DNA of 64,000 bases, from positions 186,001 through 250,000 of the forward strand of contig NZ_JANCLU010000002.1 of assembly GCF_024294805.1 (NCBI RefSeq), written 5' to 3'. The DNA comes from Alsobacter ponti. Lineage in GTDB: Bacteria; Pseudomonadota; Alphaproteobacteria; Rhizobiales; Beijerinckiaceae. The stretch's first letter is position 1, and each line of letters begins with the position of its first letter. A model generated the notes under the pieces. The model made no database searches. It was not told where the DNA came from and saw only the letters and a list, made by a program, of their open reading frames with translations. This document shows, piece by piece, positions 35,609 through 44,342 of the stretch. A program made the translations under genes and the position numbers.

Positions 35609-36675
35609 TCGAGTCCGGTCGCCAAGCCGATCTGGAGCATAAGGCCAAGCGCGACCAAAAGAAAATCAACCGCCGCGCCGCGCTCCGCGCCCATGCGGAA
35701 CACCTGCGCGCCGATGCTGAGCACGGTGCCGACGCAGAACACCGGCAGCGAGTGGCGGCCCATCAGCAAGAGCGGCGCGGCCAGCGCGCTGCGCGACAGC
35801 CAGCCCTCGATCGACAGCCGCGAGACCACGTAGAAGAGCGCCAGCGCGTGGAGCAGCCGGGGCAGGGTGAGCTGGGCCTTGTCGAAGTCCCACATGAAGC
35901 GCGGCAGCGGCGACAGGTCGCCGTCGAAATTGTAGCCGGTACGCACCCACACCAGCGAGCCCAGCAGCAGCGCCGCCGCGCCCCACAACAGCACCCGCGA
36001 GGTCCGGGCGGGGCCGCGCCGCGTCCGCAGTCCGCACACGAGGCCGATGGTGAACAGCAATTGCCAGGCGAGCGGGTTGAAGTACCAGGCGTCCGCGCCG
36101 GGATAGCTCGGCAGCTTCAGGTGCAGCAGCTGCGTCGCGACGTAGAGCAGGCCCGCGCCGAACAGCGCCAGCCGCCCGTCGACCAGCGCCAGGCTGATCA
36201 GCGCCGGGGCCAGCAGCATCATGGCGATGTAGAGCGGCAGGATGTTCAGGTAGGCCGGTTGCAGCCCCAGCGTGGCGATGCCGATCAGCGCCTCCATCGG
36301 CGACTCGACGATCTGGTCGAACTGCGTGGCTTCCAGCAGGCGGATGTCGTTGGTGGACAGCACGGCGAAGCTGACGACGGCCGCGCAGGCGATCAGCACC
36401 GTGAGGTGCGCCATGTAGAGCTGCCAGATGCGCAGGAGGATGGAGCCGACCGGGCGGGCGAAGCCGTCGACTTGCACCCGCGCGGCGTAGGCGAACGCGA
36501 CGCCGATGCCGGCCAGGAACACGAACGCCTCGGCGGCATCCGAGAAGCCGAAATTCTTGTGAGTCAGCGATTCGAGCGGATTGCCCGGGACGTGGTTGAT
36601 GAAGATCGTGGCGAGCGCCACCCCGCGCCAGAAATCGACGCTGGCGATCCGGTTCTGCCGGTTGCCTGCCACCAT
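35548..36675 (-). CDS. OpgC-family membrane succinyltransferase
   Basis: The 375-residue integral membrane acyltransferase has about ten helices. The OpgC signature is at the N-terminus (IASVDFWRGVALATIFINHV and GFSDAAEAFVFLAG) with conserved His and Asp, and WYFNPLAWQLLF lies further on. OpgC adds succinyl groups to osmoregulated periplasmic glucans or related polysaccharides. The gene is followed, with overlap, by the degenerate SGNH protein, and an intact SGNH hydrolase is divergent. An acyltransferase and an esterase-like fold side by side suggest a glycan acylation/deacylation unit. Confidence 0.85.
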   Translation of the reverse strand: MVAGNRQNRIASVDFWRGVALATIFINHVPGNPLESLTHKNFGFSDAAEAFVFLAGIGVAFAYAARVQVDGFARPVGSILLRIWQLYMAHLTVLIACAAVVSFAVLSTNDIRLLEATQFDQIVESPMEALIGIATLGLQPAYLNILPLYIAMMLLAPALISLALVDGRLALFGAGLLYVATQLLHLKLPSYPGADAWYFNPLAWQLLFTIGLVCGLRTRRGPARTSRVLLWGAAALLLGSLVWVRTGYNFDGDLSPLPRFMWDFDKAQLTLPRLLHALALFYVVSRLSIEGWLSRSALAAPLLLMGRHSLPVFCVGTVLSIGAQVFRMGAERGAAVDFLLVALGLMLQIGLATGLEWHRNGLGTRKAREESRQSA

Positions 36676-36843
36676 GGTCGTGATTCCCTAATGAACACAC
36701 CCGATGCCCCCGACGCGTGGCGACAACAAGGCGGCGTGGCCATATTTCCGGCCGGTCCCGATCACAAGCGCGGGAGCGCGCCGTTCATCCCCCGTTCAGC
36801 CGGGCGCGGCTTAATGGCGCGGCTGCAGGTTCGGAACGATCTC

Positions 36844-37623
36844 ATGGCTTTTCTCGGCATCGGCGAACGCTGGGTGGTCCCCGCTCTCGCACTCGGCGTC
36901 ATGTTCGCCGTGTCCGGCTTCGGGCCCGCCCCCGACACCGGGTTCCAGTGCCATGTCGGTCCGACGCTGAGCTTTCCGGCCGGCATGGCCGAGATCGGCC
37001 GCAAGATCGAGCGCGGCGAGCCCGTCGCCATCCTCGCCATCGGCTCGTCCTCCACCGAGGGCGTAGGCGCGTCGTCGCCGCAGTTGGCCTATCCCGCCCG
37101 CCTTCAGCGCGAGGCGCGCGCTTTGTTTCCCGGAGCGGCCGTGCGCGTCGTCAACGAGGGCAAGGGCGGCGAGACGGCCGACGAGACGCTGCGCCGGCTG
37201 CGCAAGCTGACCGCCGAGCAGTCCTTCGACCTCGTGCTGTGGCAGGTGGGCACCAACGACGCTGTCAAGCCGGGCGGCGCGGACGGCTTCGCCGACGTGC
37301 TGCGCGACGGCATCAAGGCGGCGCGCGACAGCGGCGCCCGCGTGATGATCATCGACCCGCAATATTTCCCCGGCGCGGCGGACCCGTCCCGCCTGGAAGC
37401 GATCGTCGACCAGATCCGCGACGTCAGCGCCGAGGAGCACGTGCCCTTGTTCGGGCGCTACGAGATGATGAAGCGCTGGAGCGAGCGGGACCCCGCCGGG
37501 TTCCTGCGCACGCTGGCCTCCGACCGCTTCCACATGAGCGACCTCGGCTATGGCTGCCTCGCCCAGGAGCTCGCCGGCGACCTGCGGGTCATGATCGGCG
37601 GCGCGCTGGCGACCCGCCGCTAA
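36844..37623 (+). CDS. Periplasmic SGNH/GDSL hydrolase
   Basis: The 259-residue protein begins with a hydrophobic export signal or anchor (VVPALALGVMFAVSGFG). All SGNH blocks are intact: nucleophile Ser in AILAIGSSSTEGVG, Gly in VNEGKGGETADETL, Asn in LWQVGTNDAV, and Asp/His in SDRFHMSD. It is likely an acyl-esterase acting on cell-envelope or glycan esters. The ATG at 36844 places the signal at the N-terminus; ATGs at 36814 and 36691 would add unconserved residues. It is divergent from opgC, whose own partner is an inactive paralogue of this protein. Confidence 0.85.
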   Translation: MAFLGIGERWVVPALALGVMFAVSGFGPAPDTGFQCHVGPTLSFPAGMAEIGRKIERGEPVAILAIGSSSTEGVGASSPQLAYPARLQREARALFPGAAVRVVNEGKGGETADETLRRLRKLTAEQSFDLVLWQVGTNDAVKPGGADGFADVLRDGIKAARDSGARVMIIDPQYFPGAADPSRLEAIVDQIRDVSAEEHVPLFGRYEMMKRWSERDPAGFLRTLASDRFHMSDLGYGCLAQELAGDLRVMIGGALATRR

Positions 37624-37660
37624 CCGGCGCGGCGACCCGGAAGGCGACCTGGAGGGCGCG

Positions 37661-38311
37661 ATGGAGCTCCTGCAACGCAACGCCGCCGGCCGGGACTACG
37701 TCGTGATGCGCCCCGAAGGCGCGCCCGCAAAGGGCCTGCCGGCCATCCTGTTCCTGCACGGCAAGGGCGAGAGCGGGACCGACGGGGCGCAGACCCGCGT
37801 CGGCCTGCCGCCCGCCATCCTCGAAAACCCCTCCGCCTGGCCGTTCCTGGTCGTCTGCCCCCAGAAGCCCGACGCCGGGACGCTGTGGCCCGAATGGATC
37901 GGCTTGCTGCACGCCACGCTGGAGGCGGTGGAGGCGGAGTTCCGGCCCGACCCGCGCCGGCGCTACCTCACCGGCCTGAGCCAGGGCGGCAACGGCACGC
38001 TGACGCTGGCCAAGGCGCTGCCCTGGCGCTTCGCCGCGCTCGCGCCGGTGTGCGGCTGGGCCGACCCGATGCGCGCCGGGCGCGAGCTCGCCGACCTGCC
38101 GGTCTGGCTGTTCCACGGCCTCGCCGACGCCGTGGTGCCGGCCTCGTGCTCGACCGCCATCGCCGAGTGCCTGGTGCGCGACGGCGCGGGCCCGGCCGGG
38201 CGTCCTCGCCTGACACTTTATCCCGGCCTCGCCCACAACTCCTGGGACGCGGCCTATCGCGAGCCCGAGCTGCCGGGCTGGCTGCTGTCGCACGCCGCGC
38301 CGGCCGCCTGA
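37661..38311 (+). CDS. Alpha/beta hydrolase, dienelactone/phospholipase-like
   Basis: The 216-residue esterase fold has oxyanion segment FLHGKGESG, nucleophile elbow GLSQGGNGT, an acid in FHGLADAVVPA and the catalytic His in LYPGLAHNSWD. The motif order and size match the predicted peptidase/phospholipase group near prolyl oligopeptidases. There is no signal peptide, so it is cytoplasmic. It lies 37 bases after the SGNH hydrolase in the same direction and may be co-transcribed. The substrate is unknown. Confidence 0.85.
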   Translation: MELLQRNAAGRDYVVMRPEGAPAKGLPAILFLHGKGESGTDGAQTRVGLPPAILENPSAWPFLVVCPQKPDAGTLWPEWIGLLHATLEAVEAEFRPDPRRRYLTGLSQGGNGTLTLAKALPWRFAALAPVCGWADPMRAGRELADLPVWLFHGLADAVVPASCSTAIAECLVRDGAGPAGRPRLTLYPGLAHNSWDAAYREPELPGWLLSHAAPAA

Positions 38312-38489
38312 GCCGAACTGCGCGCCGAAGTTCGCTGTTCGAAATTGCTTCCATGCGAAGATGGAATCGAGGCGCTGTTCGGGCGCGGAATTCGCGCCGA
38401 AACCGCCTTGAAATTGTCGTTTCCGATCCCTGAAATTATAAATTGTCGCGCGCTGGCGGGCCCGCCGGCGGCCACGGGGGGTCGGGGTC

Positions 38490-39509
38490 ATGAACCGCTG
38501 GGTTGCAGTCCTTCTCGCCTGCGTCTTCGCCTCGACGGCCGGCTTCGCCGCCGAGGAAACAAGGGTCCAAGAGGTCCGCTTCCCCCCGGGAAAGAGCGGC
38601 GTGACCCTGCGGGGCAAGATCGCGGGGTCCCAGTCGGTCCTCTACACGGTGGGCGCGGAAGCGGGGCAGGCGATGACCGTCGCGCTCGCGCCGTCGAACG
38701 GGGCCACCTACTTCAACGTGTACCCGCCCGGCCGCGGCCCCGGTGACGAGGCGCTGGCCGTCAGCGGCACGGAAGGGCCCCTGACCCCCGCCGTCAACCG
38801 CTTCTCGGCGACCCTGCAAACCTCGGGAATCTATACGATTTCCGTCTACATGATGCGCTCTGCCGCCCGCCGGAACGAGCGCTCCGCCTACCGCCTCGAC
38901 ATCGCCATCGCGCCCGCCAAGGGCGAGTCGCTGAAGCAGCCGGTCCAGGGCGATTACGCGGATGGGTTGCAGGGCGGCCCGGACTTTTGGCGGGTCGCGG
39001 GCCTGCGCCGGGGCGACGCGCTGCGCCTGCGCGCGGAGCCGAGCGCCACCGCGCCGGTCCTGGCGAGCGTCCCCAACGGGGCCTCCCTGCGCAATCGCGG
39101 CTGCCGGATGAGGGAAGGCGAGCGCTGGTGCCAGGTCGAGACGACCGGCGACAAAAGGACGGTCGGCTGGGCGGCCGGTCGCTACCTGAGGGAGGGCCCG
39201 CCGCCGTCCGACGCCAAGGTCCCCGGCACCGACTTCCACGCCACCGGAAACCTCCCCTGCGCCCGCCGGGAGGGCCAGCCGATGGGCTCGTGCCGCTTTG
39301 GTGTCGTGCGCACCGGCGGCGGCTCGGGATCGGTGACGGTGTACTGGCCCGACGGCGGGACGCGACTTATCCGCTTCGTCGCCGGCGCGCCGGCCGGCTC
39401 GGACAACGACGTCGCGCCGCTGCAGGTGCGCCGAAACGCCGACCTGTTCATCCTGACGATCGGCCCGGAAAGGCTGGAGATTCCCGAGGCCGTCATCACC
39501 GGAGGGTGA
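38490..39509 (+). CDS. Secreted SH3-domain protein of unknown function
   Basis: The 339 residues start with a signal peptide ([20 protein letters not shown], cleavage before AEE). Residues about 25-135 form a beta-rich domain ([33 protein letters not shown]) resembling inhibitor-of-lysozyme-like exported proteins. Residues about 165-230 are a bacterial SH3 domain ([40 protein letters not shown]), which usually binds peptidoglycan. Residues about 245-339 hold a Cys-paired segment ([17 protein letters not shown]). It is monocistronic; function is not predictable beyond the periplasm or cell wall. Confidence 0.75.
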   Translation: MNRWVAVLLACVFASTAGFAAEETRVQEVRFPPGKSGVTLRGKIAGSQSVLYTVGAEAGQAMTVALAPSNGATYFNVYPPGRGPGDEALAVSGTEGPLTPAVNRFSATLQTSGIYTISVYMMRSAARRNERSAYRLDIAIAPAKGESLKQPVQGDYADGLQGGPDFWRVAGLRRGDALRLRAEPSATAPVLASVPNGASLRNRGCRMREGERWCQVETTGDKRTVGWAAGRYLREGPPPSDAKVPGTDFHATGNLPCARREGQPMGSCRFGVVRTGGGSGSVTVYWPDGGTRLIRFVAGAPAGSDNDVAPLQVRRNADLFILTIGPERLEIPEAVITGG

Positions 39510-39585
39510 GCGCGCCCCTCGACCCGGGCCGGCGTCCGAGCCATCATGCGGCTGCCCGCTCGGCGGGCCGGAAGTGGAGGACACC

Positions 39586-39981
39586 ATGGACATCGCGCGC
39601 GCCGGGTCGAAGCCCACCGAGACGGCGAACCCGGACTGGTTCACCGGCACGGTCCGCATCGACCGCCTGGCCAAGGCTCCCGATCCCGCGCGGGTCGAGG
39701 CCGGTCACGTCACCTTCGCGCCGGGGGCGCGCACGGCCTGGCACACGCATCCGCTGGGGCAGACGCTGATCGTCACCTGGGGGTGCGGCTGGGTGCAGCG
39801 CGAGGGCGGGCCGGTCGAGGAGGTCAGGCCGGGCGACGTCGTGTGGTTCCCGCCCGGCGAGAAGCACTGGCACGGCGCGACAGCCACGACCGGGATGAGC
39901 CACATCGCCATCCAGGAACGTCTCGACGGCCGCGCCGTCGACTGGATGGAACACGTCACGGACGCGCAATATACGCGGTGA
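39586..39981 (+). CDS. Cupin-domain protein
   Basis: The 131-residue single cupin has metal-binding motifs [14 protein letters not shown] (two His) and [16 protein letters not shown] (two His), and Glu-rich [19 protein letters not shown] between them. This fits the YhhW/quercetinase-like carboxymuconolactone-associated cupins. The ATG at 39586 follows GTGGAGG at ideal spacing. It is 51 bases upstream of a tautomerase-family gene in the same direction; together they look like a small aromatic or carbonyl detoxification unit, which is an inference. Confidence 0.85.
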   Translation: MDIARAGSKPTETANPDWFTGTVRIDRLAKAPDPARVEAGHVTFAPGARTAWHTHPLGQTLIVTWGCGWVQREGGPVEEVRPGDVVWFPPGEKHWHGATATTGMSHIAIQERLDGRAVDWMEHVTDAQYTR

Positions 39982-40032
39982 GGGGAGCCCCGCCGCCGCG
40001 CGGCGGGCGCTCCGCCGACCTGGAGAGCCTGA

Positions 40033-40275
40033 ATGCCTCACGTCATCGTCAAACTCTACCCGGGCCGCTCGGACGCGCAGAAGCGCGAGCTCTCCGAGGC
40101 GATCGCCAGGGCGGTCATGGACAGCGTCGGCAGCGCCGAACGCTCCATTTCGGTCAGCGTCGAGGATGTCTCGCCGGACGACTGGCAGGCGCGGGTCTAC
40201 GAGCCGGAGATCGCCGGCCGGCCGGACATCCTGTTCAAGAAGCCCGGCTACGGTCGCCTGGCCGAGAAGAGCTAG
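40033..40275 (+). CDS. 4-oxalocrotonate tautomerase family protein
   Basis: The 80-residue protein carries the catalytic amino-terminal Pro after Met removal ([20 protein letters not shown]), then [20 protein letters not shown] and VEDVSPDDW, as in the tautomerase superfamily. The family shifts keto-enol equilibria or dehalogenates small acids. The start follows a GGAGAG site. It is paired with the upstream cupin and is convergent with emrB, 16 bases away. Confidence 0.85.
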   Translation: MPHVIVKLYPGRSDAQKRELSEAIARAVMDSVGSAERSISVSVEDVSPDDWQARVYEPEIAGRPDILFKKPGYGRLAEKS

Positions 40276-40291
40276 CGCCCTCCGGCGAACC

Positions 40292-41854
40292 TCATTCCAT
40301 CGCGGCGGCGGCGTGGCCCGAAGGCGCGGACCGGGTCTTGGGCTTGCGCAGCAGCAGGAGCAGCGGGAAGGCCAGCAGGCTGATCCAGGTCATCAGCTGG
40401 AAATCGTTGGCGTAGGCGATGATCGACGCCTCGCGCGACACCATCTGGTCCAGCATGGCGCGGCCGGCGTCGGTGGCCGGGTTCAGGATCCCCGCCCAGT
40501 CGGGATTGCGCAGCGCGTCGTTGAACGGGGTGATCTGTTCCGAGAGCTGGCTGTGGAACATGGCGCTCTTGTTCACCAGCGCCACGAACACGATGGAGAT
40601 CCCGATCGAGCTGCCGATGCTGCGGATCAGCGTCCAAAGGGCGGTGCCGTCCGTGCGGTACTGGGCCGGCAGCGTCGCGAAGGCGATGGTGTTGAGCGGC
40701 ACGAACACGAAGCCCAGCCCGAAGCCCTGCACCGCCGAGATGATCTCGATGTGGTGCGCCGACGTGTCGGGCGAGAAGCCGATCGACATCCACAGCGACC
40801 AGGTGGACAGCGACAGGCCAGCGAAGACCAGCAGGCGGCCGTCGACGAAGCGCAGCAGCCGGCCGACCAGCATCATGGCCACCAGGGTTCCGATGCCGCG
40901 CACGCCCAGCAGCAGGCCGGCGTCGAGCACGGGATAGGCCATCAGCACCTGGATGAACGGCGTCAGCAGGGCGATGCTCGCCAGCAGGATGATGCCGATG
41001 ATGAACATGAAGACCAGGCAGACGCTGAAGTTGCGGTCCTTGAAAATCTGGATGGGGATGAACGGCTTCTCGTAGGTCAGCGCGTGCGCGAGGAAGATGT
41101 AGAAGCCGCCGAAGCCCAGCGTCGCCTCGATCACGATCTCCATCGAATCGAACCAGCCGACCTGCTCGCCGCGATCCAGCATGAGCTGCAGGGCGCCGAT
41201 GCCGACGCTCAGCGCCAGGAAGCCGGTCCAGTCGAAGCTGAGGGACTTCTGCACCTTCGTCTCGTGCATGAAGGCGGCGAGGCCGAGCACGGTGACGATG
41301 CCGAAGGGCAGGTTGACGAAGAACACCCAGCGCCAGCTGTAGTACTCGGTCAGCCAGCCGCCCAGCGTCGGCCCCATGATCGGGCCGAGCATCACGCCCA
41401 TGCCCCAGATCGCCATGGCCTGGCCGCGCTGCTCGAGCGGATAGCTGTCCAGCATCACGGACTGTGACAGTGGCACCAGCGCCGCGCCGAACACGCCCTG
41501 AAGAAGGCGGAACAGCACCATTTGTTCGATGTTCTGCGCCGCTCCGCACAGCATGGAGGCGACGGTGAAGCCGGCCGTGCAGGCGATGAACAGCCGCTTG
41601 CGGCCGAAGCGGGCCGACATCCAGCCGAGCGGCGAGGTCATGATCGCCGCCGCGACGATGTAGGAGGTGAGCACCCAGCTCGCCTGGTCCTGGGTCGTCC
41701 CGAGGCTGCCCTGCATGTAGGGCAGGGCGACGTTGGCGATGGTGGTGTCCAGCGCCTGCATGATCGTCGCCATCATCACGCAGATGGTGATGAAGCCGCG
41801 CCGCAGGGCGGGGCTTTCGGCCGCCGGGGTCGCCGGTGTCGCGAGCGCGGACAT
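40292..41854 (-). CDS. DHA2-family multidrug efflux transporter, EmrB-like
   Basis: The 520-residue 14-helix MFS antiporter has motif A-like GWMSARFGRKRLFIACTAG, motif C-like VMLGPIMGPTLGGWL and the opening MATIMQALDTTIANVALPYM typical of EmrB/QacA. It works with the membrane-fusion protein encoded just upstream (ten-base gap) to expel hydrophobic drugs across both membranes. The third gene of the operon is a MarR regulator. No TolC gene is present nearby. Confidence 0.9.
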   Translation of the reverse strand: MSALATPATPAAESPALRRGFITICVMMATIMQALDTTIANVALPYMQGSLGTTQDQASWVLTSYIVAAAIMTSPLGWMSARFGRKRLFIACTAGFTVASMLCGAAQNIEQMVLFRLLQGVFGAALVPLSQSVMLDSYPLEQRGQAMAIWGMGVMLGPIMGPTLGGWLTEYYSWRWVFFVNLPFGIVTVLGLAAFMHETKVQKSLSFDWTGFLALSVGIGALQLMLDRGEQVGWFDSMEIVIEATLGFGGFYIFLAHALTYEKPFIPIQIFKDRNFSVCLVFMFIIGIILLASIALLTPFIQVLMAYPVLDAGLLLGVRGIGTLVAMMLVGRLLRFVDGRLLVFAGLSLSTWSLWMSIGFSPDTSAHHIEIISAVQGFGLGFVFVPLNTIAFATLPAQYRTDGTALWTLIRSIGSSIGISIVFVALVNKSAMFHSQLSEQITPFNDALRNPDWAGILNPATDAGRAMLDQMVSREASIIAYANDFQLMTWISLLAFPLLLLLRKPKTRSAPSGHAAAAME

Positions 41855-41864
41855 TCCCGTGTCC

Positions 41865-43037
41865 TTACTGGCCGTGCGCCGTCGCCGACAGGCCGAACAG
41901 CCCGGCGAGGCTGCGCTCGCGCCTTGTGTCGATGTCGACCGTCGTGCTCATGCCGGCGCGCAGCTCGCTGACGTCCTGGCTCGGGTCGAATTCGATGCGC
42001 ACGGGCACGCGCTGCACCACCTTCACCCAGTTGCCGCTGGCGTTCTGGGCGGGGAGGATGGAGAACTGCGCGCCGGTGCCGGGGCTGATCGCCGCGACCT
42101 GGCCGTGGAAGACCCGCCCGGGGAATGTGTCGATCGAGAGCGTCACCTTCTGGCCCCGCTTCACATTGGTGAGGTCGGTCTCCTTCAGGTTGGCGTCCAC
42201 CCAGGGGTTCTGCGTGTCGACGATGCTGAAGACGGCGGTGCCGGCGGGGAGATAGCGGCCCATCTGGATGCTGGACACCTGCGTCGCGACGCCGGCGATG
42301 GGGGCGCGCAGCGTGGCGCGATCGAGGTCCAGCGTGGCGCGCGACAGGGCGGCCTGGGCTTCCATGTAGGGCGGGTACTCGGCGATCGGCAGGTCGGCGC
42401 GGCCGCGCAGCTGGTTCAGCGTGGCGTTGCGCGCCTGCTCCAGGCTCTCGAGCTGGGCGCGGGCGGCGGTGACGGCGATCTCCGAGAGCTCGGCGTCGGT
42501 GCGCGAGCCGGTGCGGTTGGCGAGGAGGTCGGCCTTGCGCTGGGCGTCGGACTGGCGCAGCGACAGCGTCTGGCGGGCGTTCTCGATCTGCCGGTCGGCG
42601 CTCTCCAGCGTCGCCTTGAGATTGGCGAACGCGGTCTCGACGCCGGCGACCTTCGCCTGCGCCTGTTCCAGGGCGATGCGATAGGGCTCGGGGTCGATGC
42701 GCAGCAGCTCGTCGCCGACGGCGACCCGCTGGCCCTCCTTCACGGCGATGGAAACCACCTTGCCGGAGACGTCGGGGGTGATCAGCACCTTCTGGGCGGC
42801 GACATAGGCGTTGTCGGTGCCGACATAGCGGCCGCCGGAGAGCCAGAGCCAGCCGCCGCCGGCCAGCGCCAGCGCGGGGATCAGGATCAGCAGGACGATG
42901 CGCAGCCAGGGGCGGCGACGCCGGAAGGCAGGCGCGGCGGGGGCCGGGGCGGCGATCTCCAGCTTGGGGCCGGGCTTCGCCTCCGAGGGAAACGGCGTCG
43001 GTTTCTGCGCCTCGCTGGCGGCGGTCGCGGTGCTCAT
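41865..43037 (-). CDS. EmrA-like membrane-fusion protein
   Basis: The 390-residue inner-membrane adaptor has a cytoplasmic Pro/Ala-rich leader, one helix (about 45-65), a lipoyl half-motif (SGKVVSIAVKEGQRVAVGDE), a long coiled-coil hairpin (about 110-215) and the second half-motif (ATLRAPIAGVATQVSSIQMG). The C-terminal beta-barrel ends with the EmrA-type LRAGMSTTVDIDTR. It overlaps the MarR gene by four bases and precedes emrB, forming marR-emrA-emrB. Confidence 0.9.
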   Translation of the reverse strand: MSTATAASEAQKPTPFPSEAKPGPKLEIAAPAPAAPAFRRRRPWLRIVLLILIPALALAGGGWLWLSGGRYVGTDNAYVAAQKVLITPDVSGKVVSIAVKEGQRVAVGDELLRIDPEPYRIALEQAQAKVAGVETAFANLKATLESADRQIENARQTLSLRQSDAQRKADLLANRTGSRTDAELSEIAVTAARAQLESLEQARNATLNQLRGRADLPIAEYPPYMEAQAALSRATLDLDRATLRAPIAGVATQVSSIQMGRYLPAGTAVFSIVDTQNPWVDANLKETDLTNVKRGQKVTLSIDTFPGRVFHGQVAAISPGTGAQFSILPAQNASGNWVKVVQRVPVRIEFDPSQDVSELRAGMSTTVDIDTRRERSLAGLFGLSATAHGQ

Positions 43038-43528
43038 GATGCGGTCCTGTCGAGCGGCGCGCAGTTCAGTTCGCGCCGGAGATTGTGCTTGACGGTGGAG
43101 AGGTCGTCGATCAGCCGGGCGACGGCGCCGCCGTCGAGGCCGTGGAAGGCGCGGCCCATCAGGCTGCGGCCGATGACCGAGAGCTGGTCCAGAACGGGAT
43201 AGGCTTTCTCGAGCAAATGCAGGCGCTTGACCCGCCTGTCGGAGGCGTCGGGCCGGCGCTCGACGAGGCCCTCCTCGCACAGGCGGTCGACCAGGCGGCC
43301 AAGCGTGATGGGCTGGATGTCGAGCAGGTGGGCCAGCTCGTTCTGGCTCAGGCCGGGGTGTTTCTCGATGCGGACCAGCACGGCCCAGCGAGCCCGGCTG
43401 GTGCCGGCGGCGCCGGCCTGCTGGTCGGTCGCGGTGCGCATCAGACGCGCCACGTCGGCGATCAGGAAGGCGAGTTCGCGGTGCGCGAGCTTGCCCCGCG
43501 CCTGGGTCAGGTCCGGACTTTCGTCCAT
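43034..43528 (-). CDS. MarR-family repressor of the efflux operon
   Basis: The 164-residue winged-helix protein has MarR features: RWAVLVRIEKHPGLSQNELA and LLDIQPITLGRLVDRLCEEG (recognition helix), then the wing VERRPDASDRRVKRLHLL. It is the first gene of the emrAB operon and ends inside emrA's start (ATGA). A perfect palindrome 53 bases upstream, at 43581-43595, is a good match for a MarR dimer site, so it probably represses its own operon until a toxic ligand binds. Confidence 0.9.
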   Translation of the reverse strand: MDESPDLTQARGKLAHRELAFLIADVARLMRTATDQQAGAAGTSRARWAVLVRIEKHPGLSQNELAHLLDIQPITLGRLVDRLCEEGLVERRPDASDRRVKRLHLLEKAYPVLDQLSVIGRSLMGRAFHGLDGGAVARLIDDLSTVKHNLRRELNCAPLDRTAS

Positions 43529-43844
43529 GTCGGTGGGCTCCGGGCGGCCGGGCGGAACCCGGCGGATGAAATGATATGCTAGCTTAATATAAGCTGCGTT
43601 TCAGGATTTCAAGGACACGCCGGCGATCGCGCCATGCGGCCCGCGCACGCCTCCCGTGCGGCCTCGTTCGGATGAGTTCCGCTGTAACTCCCCCGGAAAC
43701 GCCCGAGTTCAGCATGGAATTCGCGCCCGAACGTCGCAGCGATCGGATCGTCCGATGGACGAAGGTCGGAAACCGGGTGTTCGCATCGAACGACGCCCGC
43801 CAGCCGCCGTCCGGGCCGATGCGGCGTCCCCGTCCGCCGCCGGA
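43529..43844. other. Intergenic region between marR and tusA-like gene
   Basis: The left part holds the marR operator and promoter. The rest (about 43610-43844) has mixed third-position composition in all frames and no ribosome-site-led frame, so I see no gene. Confidence 0.4.
43581..43595. promoter_or_regulatory. MarR operator palindrome AGCTTA-ATA-TAAGCT
   Basis: The perfect 15-base palindrome lies in an AT-rich patch (43569-43600) where the marR-emrAB promoter should be, in otherwise GC-rich DNA. Similar TTAGCTTA-type sites are bound by MarR-family repressors in alphaproteobacteria. Confidence 0.65.
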
Positions 43845-44099
43845 TCATCCCCTCGCGGCGACCCGGAGGGTGAAGAAGAAGGCCCCGCCTTCGTGGTCGC
43901 CTTCGGCCAGCTCGTGGCCCGCCTTGAGGGCCATCAGGGGAATGTCGATGCGGCTCAGCGGGTCGGTGCTGACGACGTGCAGGAGCGCGCCGGGCGGGAG
44001 GCCGCGCGCCGCCTTCGCCACCAGCAGGACGACCTCCGGGCACACCTTGCCGGAGAGGTCGAGAGAGGTCGCGCCCGCCGGTCCGCTCCGGCCGCTCAT
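43845..44099 (-). CDS. TusA/SirA-like sulfur carrier
   Basis: The 84-residue protein has the SirA/TusA fold start LDLSGKVCPEVVLLVAKAAR and end GAFFFTLRVAARG. The active Cys is present, but the CPxP motif reads CPEV, so the second Pro is replaced. TusA takes sulfane sulfur from a cysteine desulfurase. In E. coli sulfur for formate dehydrogenase passes from IscS to FdhD. The gene is divergent from the formate dehydrogenase operon, which begins 243 bases away, so a role in sulfuration of the Mo cofactor, or in selenium delivery, is plausible. Confidence 0.75.
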   Translation of the reverse strand: MSGRSGPAGATSLDLSGKVCPEVVLLVAKAARGLPPGALLHVVSTDPLSRIDIPLMALKAGHELAEGDHEGGAFFFTLRVAARG

Positions 44100-44342
44100 G
44101 GCCGCCTCCTCGTCGAATCGCCGGGCGCCGCCGCGACGGCGCCGCGCGGCCGGCCAAATTCAGGTCTGAATATCTCGGACCGGATGTATAATGATCCGCG
44201 ATATTTCTTCACGCGTATATTTCGAGAAATTCGGTCCGCTACATTTGCGGAGCGGTCGTTTGACATGCGGTAACCGCTTTGAGAAGATCGAAATAGCCCG
44301 CGCCGCGATCGCGGCCGGGCCAAATTGGAGGGAGCGAAGGGA
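44100..44342 (+). promoter_or_regulatory. Promoter region of the formate dehydrogenase operon
   Basis: This AT-rich divergent gap contains TATAAT at about 44186-44191 and a TTTGACA box with GCGGTAACCGC palindrome at about 44259-44277. Direct AT-rich elements (GATATTTC, TATATTTCGAGAAATTC) lie between 44202 and 44235. The start codon is led by GGAGGGAGCGAAGGGA. At least one promoter for fdh and one for the tusA-like gene are expected. Confidence 0.5.

Noticed and set aside
43672-44169. Plus-strand open frame across the tusA-like gene
   Set aside because: It is antisense to a recognisable TusA-like protein and its composition is Arg/Ser-rich with no motif.
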